A stretch of DNA of 64,000 nucleotides from Rhipidocladum racemiflorum (Eukaryota; Streptophyta; Magnoliopsida; Poales; Poaceae), in the NCBI GenBank assembly GCA_036346355.1, contig CM070584.1, positions 52,907,097 through 52,971,096 on the forward strand. The letters run 5' to 3'. Both the position numbers and the translations under genes were made by a program. This document shows, one piece after another, positions 24,132 through 36,339 of the stretch. The stretch's first letter is position 1, and each line of letters begins with the position of its first letter. The notes beneath the pieces were generated by a model, which saw nothing but the letters and a program-made list of their open reading frames with translations, searched no databases and had not been told where the DNA came from.

Positions 24132-24500
24132 GCAAAAAAATTTGGTCCGAATGATTCTTATAATATCAGGCTGAATTGATTTGATTATATTACCAAATTA
24201 GATATGATTCATTGTAACTAGCATGCTGAATATAGAATATAGCCAAGTAAGATGTGATTTGAACATTGTATGTGATTTGTTTTGGAATTTGGACACCTCA
24301 TGCAAATATGCAATTACCTCACAAATATTTGGCTTGAAGCAACAATATATATAAAACTTTTTAAATGACTTGAAGTTTATTTGTTACATTTGAAAAATCA
24401 AAAACTGATTTTATATACGGTGAAAAGAGTATTTGAAGGTTAGAAGGGGAATAGTATTGTCATGTTTCTTACTGGTGTAATTAAGCCATGTCCAAACACA

Positions 24501-24655
24501 TCTCTACTATTCTAAAGCAGCACTTGGTGGCAGTGGTCCGTTCTTCCCACGTCATTAATTGCCCTACGCAAGAAACGAATCATTTTTTTATTTTTTAATC
24601 TTTATTTTTCGTTATCAATTTTGTTTTTCGTAGCAACGCACGGGCATGTAACTAG
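24501..24655 (+). mobile_element. Short Helitron-like element
   Basis: Starts TCTCTACTATTCTAAAG after an A (24500) and ends GCACGGGCATGTAACTAG before a T (24656), the A/T insertion and CTAG terminus expected of Helitrons. A weak stem near the 3' end (CGT ... ACG) is present. 155 bp, non-autonomous. Confidence 0.6.
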
Positions 24656-24656
24656 T

Positions 24657-25439
24657 TATAGGAAACTAGCAGTAAACAACCTTTTCTAATTAAGCTGTAT
24701 CATTACAGATCCGGTCAAACAAAAGCACCTCGATTGCAGGTTACCTGCTATATAGCCTGTCACCAGACTGTTAAGTGAAATTCATCAGAAGCAACTACCT
24801 CAATGCCATAACACTCAACACAGTAGTTCTAAGAGCAGGTCATGATTCATTTTTACTCCACATAACAAATTCACTCATGAAAACAAAGATTACACATCGC
24901 TCAAATGAGTTGATTTCATGATTGGCGTTGGTTTTTCTTTCATCTCAAAATCCTCACAATTCGTAAGGGTACTCGTAGTATCCGCAACTTTACAAATCCT
25001 ACAAGCAAGAAAGAAAAAGGATCCTTTTTGCCTCCCATTTACAGGCGCATTCATAAGCAAAACACATTAGATTAAGGTCAACCAGTTCCCCCAAGCAAAT
25101 GAAACAGCAGTACCCTACATCATCCCAAGAACCCCATCCCGCGGCGCCGGTGGTGGGGGGTTGGATATGCTGCTATATCTGGTGCAAATGGTGAGAGGAG
25201 GTGTGAGTTTGCATACGAGGTTGTGGCCGGGATGCGGTAGAGGAGGGCGGCGAAGGAGAGGAAGAAGCGCCTCACCGAGCCGGTGATGTCAGTGGCTCGA
25301 TCCACCTCGCACGCCCACGCGGCCTCCGTCTATGCAACGATTGATTCCTTTACTTTTTTTTTTTCTTTCTAACGAAGACGAAGAAAGCGGGGATATTGAT
25401 GACGCTTATGGTGGAGTCTGGATTTGGGGATTTTGGACA
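24657..25439. other. Intergenic, no gene recognised
   Basis: Mixed AT-rich DNA with a moderately GC-rich patch at 25130-25330 that has no supported frame. Confidence 0.4.
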
Positions 25440-25659
25440 TTAGGGTTTTCACAGGATATTATACCGAATACTAACCGAATAGTTCTGAATAAAATTACAG
25501 ATATATTCGAATCTGATGGATACTTTTATTTCTATCCGAAAAAATCGGATATCTGAATAGTGCTCCGAATAGGATCTGAATTTATATGGACGGACAGACG
25601 GTTGAGAATTATCGACTCCATTTGCAACCCTAATTCCGCCATCAGCCATCGTCCTCTGT

Positions 25660-25985
25660 GACCCTCCATAAGCAGGTCCATCCACCGCGTCGTCCGTCCA
25701 GCATTTGCCACGCCGCCAAGCAGAGCCATCCATCCTCCATCCAGCATCAGCTGCACTGCTAGTAGGGCCATCCACCGCGCCGTCCGCCAGCCCACTTAAG
25801 AGTCTCCACTAGCAGGGCCGTGACCCTCCACCAATAGGGCCATCCACCGCACCATCCATCCGGCATCGGTCGCATCGCCAGCAGGGCCATCCATCCTCCA
25901 TCTTCAAAGTTGTCCGTCCAGCATCGGCTACCCCGCCAGCAGGGTCATCCGCCACGCCTTCGATGGCCCGCCCCGCCACCCGTCC
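25660..25985. repeat. Imperfect minisatellite, GCAGGGCCATCCA type
   Basis: Irregular repeats of GCAGGGCCATCC, CCGTCCAGCATCG and CATCCTCCATC blocks. Spurious open frames arise on the minus strand from the repeat. Unit length is not constant. Confidence 0.6.
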
Positions 25986-26631
25986 ATCCTCCATCAGCAG
26001 AGCCGGTGCCATCAAGGGGAGGTCCCGCGCGGCGCAGGCAGCGATGTCGTGAAGCGTCTCGGTCATCTTTGCCATCCAGCTCATGAGCACACGAGCTGGC
26101 TCGAGCCTGGAAACAAGTAGAGCCGAGCATGACTTTTGGCTCATCCCCAAAACGAACCCTACTCACAGCTTAATTTAAGACGAGAAAGGACAAAATAAAT
26201 TATTTTTCTTTTATAATTGATTTCATAAAATATTGAATAGCCATGTTTCAATTTTCGAATCAGTCTTAAAATTGACAACAAAAAAACATGTAAATGATGC
26301 TAGGATTTTATAGGGACCTTTGATGATATTATTTATCTCAATGATTACCACACGACGACGATATGCAAGTTTTGGATTAACATTTGAGATAATCAAATAT
26401 CAATCAATCTCCACGATTATTGACTACAAACCCATGTTGTAGTACCGGATGCTCTTAGTTGCGAAACGATAATCTTCACTCTTGATTTTTTCTATTGCTA
26501 ATATTCAATGTATGGGAGTTTTCTATTGCTATGCGAGCAACATGCAAGCCGAAACTTAGTTAATTCTAGAGTCAGAAATTCCGAAACGAGTGAGAGAGGT
26601 ACAACAACATGATCGGTTGCTTCAACAAGTA

Positions 26632-26891
26632 CTCCCTCCGGTTTGGTAATACCTGTCGTTTTGGACATGGTGATGGTCAAACTTCCGAAACTTTGACTAA
26701 CAATATATTTTTAAATATTTAAATTGTATACATAAAAATTATAGGTGTAGACTTGTCTCGAGAAGTATTTTCATAATATTATAATTTTATTGGGTTTTAT
26801 AAATATATTATAATAAAAATTAGAGGTCAAAGTTGTGTTTTGAAGATTGTGTCGATGTCCAAAACGACAGATATTACCAGACCGGAGGGAG
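26632..26891. mobile_element. Stowaway MITE
   Basis: 260 bp with TA duplications (26630-26631, 26892-26893). Terminal inverted repeats of about 37 bp begin CTCCCTCCGGTTTGGTAATA and CTCCCTCCGGTCTGGTAATA. Typical grass Stowaway, mobilised by mariner-like transposases. Confidence 0.92.
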
Positions 26892-27011
26892 TATAAAGGA
26901 AGTGCATTGATGAGAGAAAATCTAGGGATTTTCAACATTGATGAGTGAGGGGTGTTGCGGTTTTAAAGGCCAACTTTGTATGCCACATAATTTAAGGATG
27001 GTATCTTAAAA

Positions 27012-27230
27012 CACTACTACAGAAATGAATATCACAATTGGTTCTTTTCCGTCATCTGGGTCGGTTTTAGTGGCGATACAAAGTTGTTAAACAGTGATGA
27101 GGAGATGCTATCATAGTCAGTTTTCGTCTGATAGAAATATGGCATCATCACAATCAGTTCTTAGCTCAGAACCGATTGCGATGAGGGGTGTCCATCACAT
27201 CTTTAGCTATATTTTGCATGCTAAATAATC
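27012..27230 (+). mobile_element. CACTA (En/Spm) element end
   Basis: CACTACTACAGAAATG at 27012 is the canonical CACTA terminus, followed by subterminal motifs (CACAATTGGTTCTT, CAATCAGTTCTTAGCTCAGA). I found no matching far end, so the element is truncated, or its other end lies in the repeat-rich DNA to the right. Confidence 0.75.
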
Positions 27231-27934
27231 CAATTAAGATGACCACAAGCAACAAGTAAAAGATTAAACTATTTTACAACATCAATTATGTAAAAGATAG
27301 ATTATTAGATTGGATTTGGAATACTTGTAGTAAGATCAAGAAGGAAAACTGATGCATATGAGAACATAACATATTAAACAGATACAAATGTACTGGATTC
27401 CTTCATCATTGCAGTAATAACATTTTTCCACTTACTAACACTATTTAAAAGATTTACAAAAGTTGCAGTATGCAAGGATATGAGTAAACCATATTGAACA
27501 CATGACATTACTCATATTCGGATTTTGAACTTTTATTCCACCTGATGCGGAAAGAATTGTGAAAAACACAAAATCATAGATCATATTCAAGATACATTGG
27601 ATTTACTGAGAAGAATATGATGTTGAGTATTGCTTAGAAGAAATTATAGTGAGTACCTGATATAGTAGGAGTAAGGACAAGAACTTGAAGACAATTCCTT
27701 TTATACATGTGTCCCTCTAGCATCTCTTTATTTTGTTTCTAATAGTGAATTCCCCTCATAAGTTTAAATCACATAAAATTCCAATGTCCACCTTAGGCTT
27801 GATGTCCTAGAGAAGGAGGAATTCATGATTATCTTTAAACACATTATAATCATTTTGAAGTGAGTCATGCTCAAGCTTTAAAAATTTATATTTGGCTTTC
27901 TCCTTCTTAAGAAATTCATTGAGCTCCTCTAACA

Positions 27935-28400
27935 TACACATGATCAAGTTAATTTGCAGACCCTATTCATATGCTCTAAACAATCACATTAAACTCTAAT
28001 TTATTTGCAAAACATATTTGCAAATAAACCAAGAATCTATGAGATCAATCCTTAGCCATGTGATGCTCAACCTACGATCAAGTCAATTTATAAAACACAT
28101 TTACAAACCTTATTCACATGCTCTAGGATCCAATCTTATAAACTTGCAGCTTATTTGCAAAACACATTTGCAAATAACAAATCCAACCATTTAAAGCAAA
28201 TCTCGAGCCATGTGATGATCAACACATGATCAAGTCAATTTACAAAGCATATTGGTAAACTCTATTCACATGCTTTAAGATAAGACTCAATTAAACCAAC
28301 ATTTTGCAAAAACTCGTCTCACAAACAATAGGTAATAGCCTTGTGACGATCTACACATAATCTCTAACAATCTGCAAAACATATTTGCAAACTCTACTAG
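27935..28400. repeat. Degenerate tandem repeat, about 135-155 bp units
   Basis: Three diverged copies starting near 27940, 28075 and 28228, each with GATCAAGT(C/T)AATTT, ATTCACATGCT-like and TTTGCAAAACA blocks. Possibly internal repeats of the CACTA remnant. Confidence 0.6.
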
Positions 28401-28427
28401 TTACAAGCTAAGAAAACCAATTGCATG

Positions 28428-28429
<2 letters not shown>

Positions 28430-28469
<40 letters not shown>
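28430..28469. repeat. (CT)n microsatellite
   Basis: About 20 uninterrupted CT units. A likely length-polymorphic marker. Confidence 0.95.
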
Positions 28470-28474
<5 letters not shown>

Positions 28475-28664
28475 CAACACATGTAAATATTTAGCTCTAT
28501 GCAAACAATAAGCAACTAATCCAAATGCATGAACTCACTCTATTTGCAACACATGTAAATACTTAGTTACATGCAAAAAGCATCTAAATAAAACGCATGA
28601 TCTTTCCTTTTGCAACACATGCAAATACATAGCTCCATGCAAAGAGTCAATTCAAATAAAGATG
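28470..28664. repeat. About 70-bp tandem repeat, interrupted by solo LTR
   Basis: Copies of TTGCAACACATG(T/C)AAATA followed by TATGCAAA-like tails near 28471, 28551 and 28611. A further copy (TTTGCAACACATACAAATAT, about 29389) lies beyond the solo LTR, showing that the LTR landed inside the array. Confidence 0.7.
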
Positions 28665-29363
28665 TGTTGGGGATTGGATAATTTCCATAAGTACCATAGT
28701 ACCCTGGCAGCCGGTTTTCGGCCGACCATGCGTACCCTTGGATGATGTTCCCTATGATGACCCACGCATGATCTGGCAATGCGGCCCGTCCGGTCGGACC
28801 AGGCTCATCGCTCGGCCTCGAGCATCTGTGCTCAAGGCCTGAGCATACATGATCGGCCAGGACCAAGCACGCTCAGCCCAAGATCGTTTGCGAGATGTAT
28901 GGTCGGAAGGTCGTGTTCGGCAGTAACGCTCGAGTAGCGCTAATCAGGCCACGACGTGGTGCCGTTACGCCCACGATGAGAATGTGGCGTAAATCAAGGC
29001 TTCGGTTATAGCCATAGTTGATGTGGTAAAATGCCCATTATTCGGTTGTAATTAAGTTGGATATTTCTTAAGAGCTATAAATACCTCATGTACATATAAG
29101 GAAAAGAGAGGCTGTTCAAAGCTAGACAATCTAGATACACGCACATACCGTTGGAAACAATTAGCAATACCACTGTCACTGGAGTAGGGTTATTATCTCC
29201 TTAGCGAGAGGCCCGAACCAGTATAAACCCCTGTGTCCATCTTCCGGGTATCTTGAGCCAATCGAGCATTCTTCAGACGTAATCCCTTCATCGAAAAGGG
29301 GATCATGTTGATCCCTCAATCAACAAATAAGCTTGGCGGGGACCAGTTTCCCAATCTTCGACA
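28665..29363 (+). mobile_element. Solo LTR with TSD agatg
   Basis: 699 bp, TGTTGGGGATTGG ... CCAATCTTCGACA, between perfect 5-bp duplications agatg (28660-28664, 29364-29368). A TATA box (TATAAATA, about 29087) fixes plus orientation. No internal domain, so a product of LTR-LTR recombination. Confidence 0.85.
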
Positions 29364-29368
29364 AGATG

Positions 29369-30330
29369 CAAGAATGAACTACAAATATTTGCAACACATA
29401 CAAATATTAGCATCATGCAAAAAAACCAACTAAGAGACTGAGCTAGAGCAAACCAGATTGAGTTCATCAATATAGATGAAACTCAAGCTAAATGACTCAG
29501 CCCCTCTTAATAGTACATCAATCCTATAATAGCAATAGTTTCCCATCCAAACACCGAGACCTGTAAAAGACTATAAACACATCCTTAGCCCTATCTAGTT
29601 ATACCTTTGACTCTAGCACATCCACTTGGAGCTTTTATAATTTCCAATTTCTTCTCTCTAAGTCGGTCCTTGTATTTTTCATCAACCCACAATGAACCTC
29701 CTCTTTCTTCTCTTCAGGATATCTCCTTGATGCCCATCAACACATGATGGCACTCCTCTTTACGATTCTTGACTTGATGGCTATCAACACATGATACCAT
29801 CTAACTCTTTATCAACGCTGGACTTACCCTATACCATCCACAACTCATGAAAATAGTTAGTCCAATATAAATGGTTATCCCAATCATCAGTGCACTCCAT
29901 TAACACATAATGGATGCTCCCAAGATCCTTCGATCTATCCCTTTGATGATTGACCACAACCCAAATCAATTGATTAAATGATGAATTGTGTCTTAAGTAC
30001 ATTAATGCAACTAATGCTTTTATATACTCATGAACTTTCCGTTTATCATTAATCAATCAAAGGAACGCCATCAGCACATGATGAATAGTTCTTTGATGAT
30101 TAAAAGACAATCGAACACAATTTAAATTGTTGTGAGTATATATAAATACACATGTTTCATATACTCATTTTGATGGTAAGTAATGATCTAATTCATATTG
30201 AGTGAAGGAGAGGGATCAATACTCTTGAGATCATCAACTATAGAATAAACTAAACTAAAACTTGTGCATTATAATAATTGACTTTGAATCAATACATACA
30301 ATTTTTATTTGAGAATGCTTTGGAGTTTAT

Positions 30331-30376
<46 letters not shown>

Positions 30377-30700
30377 TTGTTTCAAAGTAATGATCCATAT
30401 TTTAATTGGCAAAAAGATATGGATCAATACAATTGAAATATCAAGTTAAAGTACGAACTCCCCTAGATGTGTGCATTCATGTAATATACGGAATTTGAAA
30501 CATAATGCACAACTTGAGGTTTTAAGCAATAAAAGAGTTCAATCTTTAACTTGAATCCAAATTATGCAATATGATAATAAAATGAATACGAATTCACACC
30601 TTGGGTTTTTCATTTTCATCCAAATGAGACTAACAAGGATAAGGCTCAATAAACACGTTAGTCCTATAATGATTAGATTTACCATTAAACAATGATTAAG
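29369..30700. other. Repeat-derived DNA, no gene
   Basis: Contains scattered ATCAACACATGAT motifs (29730-30080) that look like subterminal repeats of a decayed element. No supported coding frame. Confidence 0.45.
30333..30374. repeat. (TA)n microsatellite
   Basis: About 21 TA units. Confidence 0.95.
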
Positions 30701-31286
30701 TATTAATCCAAAAACCAATCACCAAAACAAAATGGAGTTTGAACTAACAGGTAGTACCTAGTTTCATATGCAACAGCTAGTTTTGGGGTTTTTAGTTGAA
30801 AATTTCGACCGTTGGCCTGGAGGCCGGTACTACTGGCCCTACATGGGCGGTAGTAGCAGATTTGGTGAAAAATGTCCCATTCACCCCTCAACAGCTAGTT
30901 TGTTTGAGAAGGCTATAATAGGAGCCTTGGGCTGGCATTTGGGTGTTTCCGGTGTTATTGTGAGTTTTGGGGAGTGTTGCTCTCTTCCATTTGTTTTTTT
31001 GATCTAGAGCGAAACTTCTAAATTGCATGTGTTGCATTTAGAAATGAATTGAGAGCTCCTTGTGCATGTGTTGCACTTGGAGGAGAGTTTTGTGCATGTG
31101 TTGCACTCGGTGATCACCATTGTGAGGTTCAAGCATGAGGCTTGACCTATTACTCTCGGTGTTTGCTGACACCTAGGTAGCGTGGAGGCGACGTGGTCCG
31201 GTGATCTTCTCAAGAAGGTGTGAGAAGGCCTAGCGGTTGTAAAGATTGAAGCTCACCTACCTGGAGGGAGAAAGAGCTATCACTAG

Positions 31287-32147
31287 TGACGAATACACAT
31301 AGCATGGGTACCTCCAGCGGCACAGAACGACAGATGGGCCGATCCAGGCCCAACAATGGCCGAAGGGCAAGTAGGACACCAAGTGCGACTCAACCTCGAT
31401 CGAGACGATCGGGAGGGCCTCTCCCCGATGGTCGGACACCTCGTGGCGTCCGACCCGACCAAGACTCCCACCAAAGGGCACTGGTGCTAGGCGCCAGTCG
31501 GAGGTCATCTGCCCCACGGACGCGACGACTCACTGCGACCGTACGGGGGTAGGTGGCCCCTTCCCCAGAAGGTCACCAAAAGTCAAGACATTTGTCCCGT
31601 CACCTAAACAGGCACAGCAGGCGGGCACGCTCCCTCCCGAGACAACACTGGAGTCAAAGCCTTACCTCAGCATCTAGCAAATGTACAGGGGTAGGTACGC
31701 CACTTCCCAACGGAGCAGAAAACCTCACCACCCGTTGTGTCTACCGACCCAGCACAGGACAGATAGGCAACCGTCAATCACAAGAGACCAGGACTCCCGG
31801 GCCTAGGAGAATCCATCCTCTTTTTTCCTTTTCTTTTAGACCCCCATGTTGCATGCCCCCTCCGGCTATATAAAGGGGGGGGGCAAGACCCTCGTAAGGG
31901 AGAGGGATCGATCGATTCAAGCTAAGAGAGTTAGAGGATCTGCCACTAAATTCTTCTTCCTCTTGAGGCTTGAAACACTTGTAAATATCGCGACTGAAAG
32001 CAATACAGAACCCCACACGAATTGGAGTAGGGACATTCGGCCCGAACCAGTATACATCTTGGGCTCCCTGAGTCAACCATCGAGGAGAGGGAACGCGCGG
32101 CCCCCTAGACTTACAAATCGTACTTGCCGGTACTCGAAACACCGACA
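31287..32147 (+). mobile_element. Solo LTR with TSD actag
   Basis: 861 bp, TGACGAATACAC ... GAAACACCGACA, between perfect duplications actag (31282-31286, 32148-32152). TATATAAAGG at about 31867 gives plus orientation. Open frames inside are on GC-rich LTR DNA and are not genes. Confidence 0.85.
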
Positions 32148-32423
32148 ACTAGTGGATTCGAGGTGTGTGTTCAATTTGTGGAGCCGGTCCAATGTGTTTG
32201 GGCTAATCTCAATGTGGACTAGGGAAAACCAGCAAGTCTCCGAACACCACGATAAAAAAGTATTATGTCCCATTGTGGTTTGCTTTCTTATGCTCATTTG
32301 TATTCAAGCAATTTACATTCATGAGGTTAAATTGATTACTTGATTGTTTTAGGATTGCAAATCATTATTGGAGGCATAGATTGTTAGTGCACTTAGTGGG
32401 CCTAGTTTTATGCTTTAATTGCC

Positions 32424-32632
32424 AAAACCATGGAGTTGGTGGAGCTAGGTATTCCTAGCTTCACCAGATTCGTGGAGCTGGAGCTGTGGGTATATTAAGA
32501 GTGTTTAGGTGGGTCATCTTGTTTACATTTTAGAATAAAATTATAAACTTAAGTGACTTTATTTCAATATACAAGTTTCAGCTCAGAGGTGGAGTTGGGA
32601 TCTGGAGCTCTGCCAAACAGGGCCTTAGTTTA
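32424..32632 (+). mobile_element. Tourist-like MITE, copy B, 5' truncated
   Basis: Matches copy A (1041-1271) from its internal GGAGTTGGTGGAGCT block to the right terminus GAGCTCTGCCAAACAGGGCC followed by TTA. The left terminus is lost. Confidence 0.8.
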
Positions 32633-32760
32633 TCGCTTTCGCATTATATTTTGGTTTTGACATAGATGATTGTTAATTAGTGAGAAGAGTTTTTTAAAAC
32701 CGCGTATTCACCCCTCCTCTAGTTGGCATTCTCGTTCTTATAGTTATGCACGTACAGCTC

Positions 32761-33384
32761 AGAGTAAGTAGAAAAGTTATGCGGATGTGAAATGCTGGAA
32801 TTGGAGTTTGAGATGGGTGGCCAATTGCTTCTGAAGGTGTCTCCCACCAAAGGTATCATACAGTTTGGTACCAATGAAAAGCTTAGCCCAAAGTATATTG
32901 GTCGTTCCCGAATCTAGCATGAGTTGGGAAGTTGGCTTATTGTCTGAACCTTCTTGAATACTTGCGTTGAGTACATAATGTGTTTCATGTGTCTATGTTG
33001 AAGAAGTTCTTGCAAAATCTAGATCATAATGTATTACTAGAGCCGTTGGTCATCGACAAGATCTCACATTCGAGTCCCCCAATATGAATACTAGGGGGAG
33101 TCGGAGCAGGTGATGAGGCGTAAGATGTTAAAATATATCAATGTGCTTTGGTCATATCAATTTGAGTGGGAAGTGACCTAGGAATTGGAGTTTCGCATGC
33201 ATGAGAAGTTTCAAAGCTGTTTTTATGTCGGGTATGTAATGCGTTTTAATTCCTTTTTCAGTTTTATGCTATCGTATAGTTCGACGAGTGTGGAATTCGG
33301 AGTCGAATTTTGTTAATTGGGTAGAATGTAATGTCCCAAAATAAAAAAAATCGGTGGGCCGATCCCGCCATAAATAAGGGAGAT
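32761..33384. other. Intergenic, no gene recognised
   Basis: Resembles degraded retrotransposon DNA (for example GATGAGGCGTAAGATG near 33111) but no domain can be named. Confidence 0.35.
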
Positions 33385-33614
33385 GGGGCCCTGTTTGGCA
33401 GAGCTCTAGCTCCACTAGATTCGTGGATATGGTGGAGCTAGGTATTTCTAGCTCCACCAGATCCGTGGAGCTGGAGCTGCGGGTATATTAGAGTGTTTAT
33501 GTGGGTCATCTCGTTTACATTTTAGAATAAAAAATATAAACTTAATTTACTTTATGTTAGCCTACAAGTTTCAGATCTGAGATGGAGCTGAAATTTAGAG
33601 CTCTGCCAAACATA
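33385..33614 (+). mobile_element. Tourist-like MITE, copy C
   Basis: Both terminal repeats present (CTGTTTGGCAGAGCTC and GAGCTCTGCCAAACA). Sequence follows copy A throughout with scattered changes. The outermost right bases have decayed and no TSD is visible. Confidence 0.8.
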
Positions 33615-33674
33615 TGTGCCGAAATCTGAGCCGCCACTCGGCCCTAGCATTACGCACTCCCAAAATACTAGCTA

Positions 33675-35824
33675 CTCCCTCCGTTTCGCTATATTTGTCC
33701 ACGCCCATCATTGCGCACAGACCAAGGAAACATAATCTCAAGTGAAAAGGTAATTTGAGATGACCATGCTAACCCTAATTAATGCTAACCCTAATTAATG
33801 CATGCATTTTTAGTGGGCTGTCAACATTTCCAACCAGCTAGAAGCATGCACATGCATGCATGCATTTTTTGCTTGGACGTTTGGAGGCTAAGGTGAATCC
33901 GTATAGTTCCCTCCAAAATTTCTTAGCAAACTGATTTGGAGCCAAATTTTGAATGCCAATTTTTTGAGGTAAATATTTCAGCAAGTTTGTTTTTTCCTCC
34001 AAAACAAGTTTATAAGAGCAGAACATTAGCTAGCTCTCAACCATATCAAAAGAAGTTGAGTTGGATCTCAACGAACCACCACCCATGGAACATGAGATTG
34101 ACCTCATGTGAACGTTGGATTTGGCTTAAGAGGCAATACAGTGGTCCTCATGTGAACGTTGCTCATGGAAGAACAGGGCAATGTGGTCGGAAGAGGATCC
34201 TATCGAAGAAGACCCTTTACGGACTGCTAAAAGCAAAAAATTTATCACCAATGTCATGTTCATCGCTGCTCAAGCTCGCCCCAGGTATGATACAGAAGGT
34301 AACTGTACTTTCTCTGTGAAGATTGGCATATTCCTGTTTGTCCCGGTGGAACCGGCAAGAAGGAATAGTGTCAATCGAGCTGCGGGCTTTATGGTTACAA
34401 AACCAATGACCTCGGTGATGAAGGAGATCGTAAAGTCCTATATGATCGAAAAAATCATTCAAGCTATCGAGGCTAGATGACCAAGAGAGGATCAGGGTAA
34501 CACCATTTATATTCAGCAAGACAATGCCAGAACTCATATTCAACCTGACGATGCTGATTTTTGTCGAGTAGCACAATAAGATGGTTTTGATTTACGTTTG
34601 ATCTGTCAACCTCCAAACTCACCAGACTTGAATGTCTTAGACCTAGGTTTTTTCATTGGCATCCAAGCCTTACAGCATACTGAAGCACCAAGAAATGTGG
34701 ATGAGCTTATTGCAGCTGTCTATAAAGCATATGATGATTTTGAAACAAATAAGTCTAACTGTATATCCCTAAGTTTGCAAGGCTGCATGACTGAAATTAA
34801 GCGAATATAGGGAGCCCAAAATTACAAGATTCCTCACATGTAGAACGAAACACACGAGAGGAATGACGAGCTTCCTTCTCGGCTGAAATGCAATGCTGAA
34901 TTAGTTGAAGAAGTGCGTAAGTACTTGTCTAATGTATGTTGGTTTGGTGTGAACAATGGTAGTAAGAGTGGCTTATTTTACTTAGTGCACTTTGTAATTT
35001 CTTTGGTCTACCTCTCTTTTTTCTTTAAAAAAAATACAACTCATATCTCAATCCAAAGAACATCAATAAGCATGGAGTAGTTGCATGCTTACACGCATGG
35101 AGTACAGATTCTCAACTTAAGAGTACATCTCTCTCTCTCTCTCTTTTTCTTCAAATGAGTGCTAATACTCCACTCTGATGCTAACATAATGAAGCCAGTA
35201 AACACAAGAATAACTAAAATCATTCTCAAAAGGAGGGAAGGTAGGTCTTGTACATAAACTTTGCGATCTCATGCATCTCAACTGGGATGTCCTTCGAAAC
35301 AGTGGCCTATAAGTTAAGGTTGTAGTTACCTTGCTCATGATCAGGCGAGTCTTCGACGTGTTCACCTTCAAGCAAATCTGGAACAACCTCGTCTTGCACT
35401 GACGATGCTGCTGGTGAGCTTGCGTGGTGATGAGATGTCAAAGTGATTGTGGTACAGGAAGGCGACCACAAAGGCGGCAAGCTTGCCGACCGCGGACGTC
35501 AGATCGCCGAGCAACGGCATCGACAATCAACAACCAAAGGAGAATGCCACTAAGCTCCAGCAACTTTGTTGTATCGAGAAGACACCATTGCTAATGGAAG
35601 ATAAACTGTTCCTTTGGAGTTGAACTCAACTAAAGCTTTAATAAATAGGCTGGTTAGAGTAGATAAATAGTCATGCATGAAGTCCCTCAAAAGCACACCC
35701 TGCATTTAAGACGAAGGGGTATAACAAAAAAATTGATTATAAAACATCTTTAGTTACTACAATGGACAAATAATTTAAAACTATCTTTCCGAGGCTATAG
35801 ACAAACATATAGAAACAGAGGGGG
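33675..35824 (+). mobile_element. Mariner-like element (Stowaway partner type), decayed
   Basis: 2,150 bp with TA duplications (33673-33674, 35825-35826). Stowaway-type inverted ends CTCCCTCCGTTTCGCTATAT and, from the other side, CCCCCTCTGTTTCTATATGT. It encloses a broken DDD transposase, so it is the long form rather than a MITE. In grasses such elements are the proposed source of Stowaway transposition. Confidence 0.85.
34181..34950 (+). pseudogene. Mariner-like transposase, catalytic-domain pseudogene
   Basis: A recognisable plant mariner transposase tail: EEDPLRTAKSKKFITNVMF, ARPRYDTEGNCTF, RNSVNRAAGFMVTKPMTS, then IQQDNARTH (second catalytic Asp) and SPDLNVLDLGFF (third), a spacing consistent with DD39D. 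In-frame stops at about 34478 and 34577 and after about 34800 break it. The first catalytic Asp and the N-terminal helix-turn-helix region are not recognisable upstream, suggesting deletion or decay. Non-functional. Confidence 0.85.
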
Positions 35825-35859
35825 TATATTAAACTTCGAGATGTTCCGCCCCAACAAGT

Positions 35860-36330
35860 CACTTCACGTCGCCATCGGCTCACCCTGGCTCAACGCGTGT
35901 GGCATTTTCTATACTCCTCTTTCTCGTGGAGCCGCGATCATGGATTAAAAAATCGACGAAAATCGTCTGTATCGCTAGGGTTCGATATAAAAAACCGGTT
36001 GATAAACCGGTTCGATTATTTTTTTTCTTCAAAAATTTTAAAAAATTTACGTGTCAAAAACCGGTGGAAATTGGTCGATTTTCATAAAAATCATCGAAAA
36101 TCTCTACAAAAAGTCGACCGCACAAAAAAATTCAACATGGCTGTTGATTTTCCATCGATAATCCTCGATTTTTCATGATTTTTGATTTTTTTTCAAAAAA
36201 AATATGTTTTGTGAATTTATACGATTTTTAGTTTGATTTTTATGATTATCAAATTTCACTGTTCATTCAAAAATCGAGGAAACGATACGTAGAAAAATAT
36301 CCATTTTCTACCATCCTGTAGGCTGCAGTG
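35860..36330. repeat. AT-rich repeat with AAAATCGACGAAAATCG motifs
   Basis: A block of ATCGA/TCGAT and AAACCGGTT motifs just upstream of the PP4R3 5' region. Style resembles the hAT-like element at 1770. No defined ends. Confidence 0.4.
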
Positions 36331-36339
36331 ACCCGAAAC

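Larger units (their letters stand above)
22239..25626. mobile_element. Possible large non-autonomous hAT element
   Basis: The left end TAGGGGTGCAAACGGAGCGG and the inverted right end TAGGGTTGCAAATGGAGTCG agree at about 20 of 24 bases. Subterminal regions on both sides repeat CGGATA / CGAATA motifs, as hAT elements do. Flanking 8-mers cttccgct and attccgcc share 6 of 8 bases, a possible eroded duplication. About 3.4 kb with a Helitron-like insertion and other repeats inside; no transposase recognised. Confidence 0.5.
30701..32760 (+). repeat. Older LTR-like sequence hosting the solo LTR (uncertain)
   Basis: DNA on both sides of the solo LTR is LTR-like: three TGCATGTGTTGCA blocks before it, and after it a run ending TATTCACCCCTCCTCTAG, a phrase common near the 3' end of gypsy LTRs. 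Boundaries not resolved. Confidence 0.35.

Noticed and set aside
31553..32343. Frames of 106-165 residues
   Set aside because: They fall in and across the solo LTR with TSD actag. No domain is visible.
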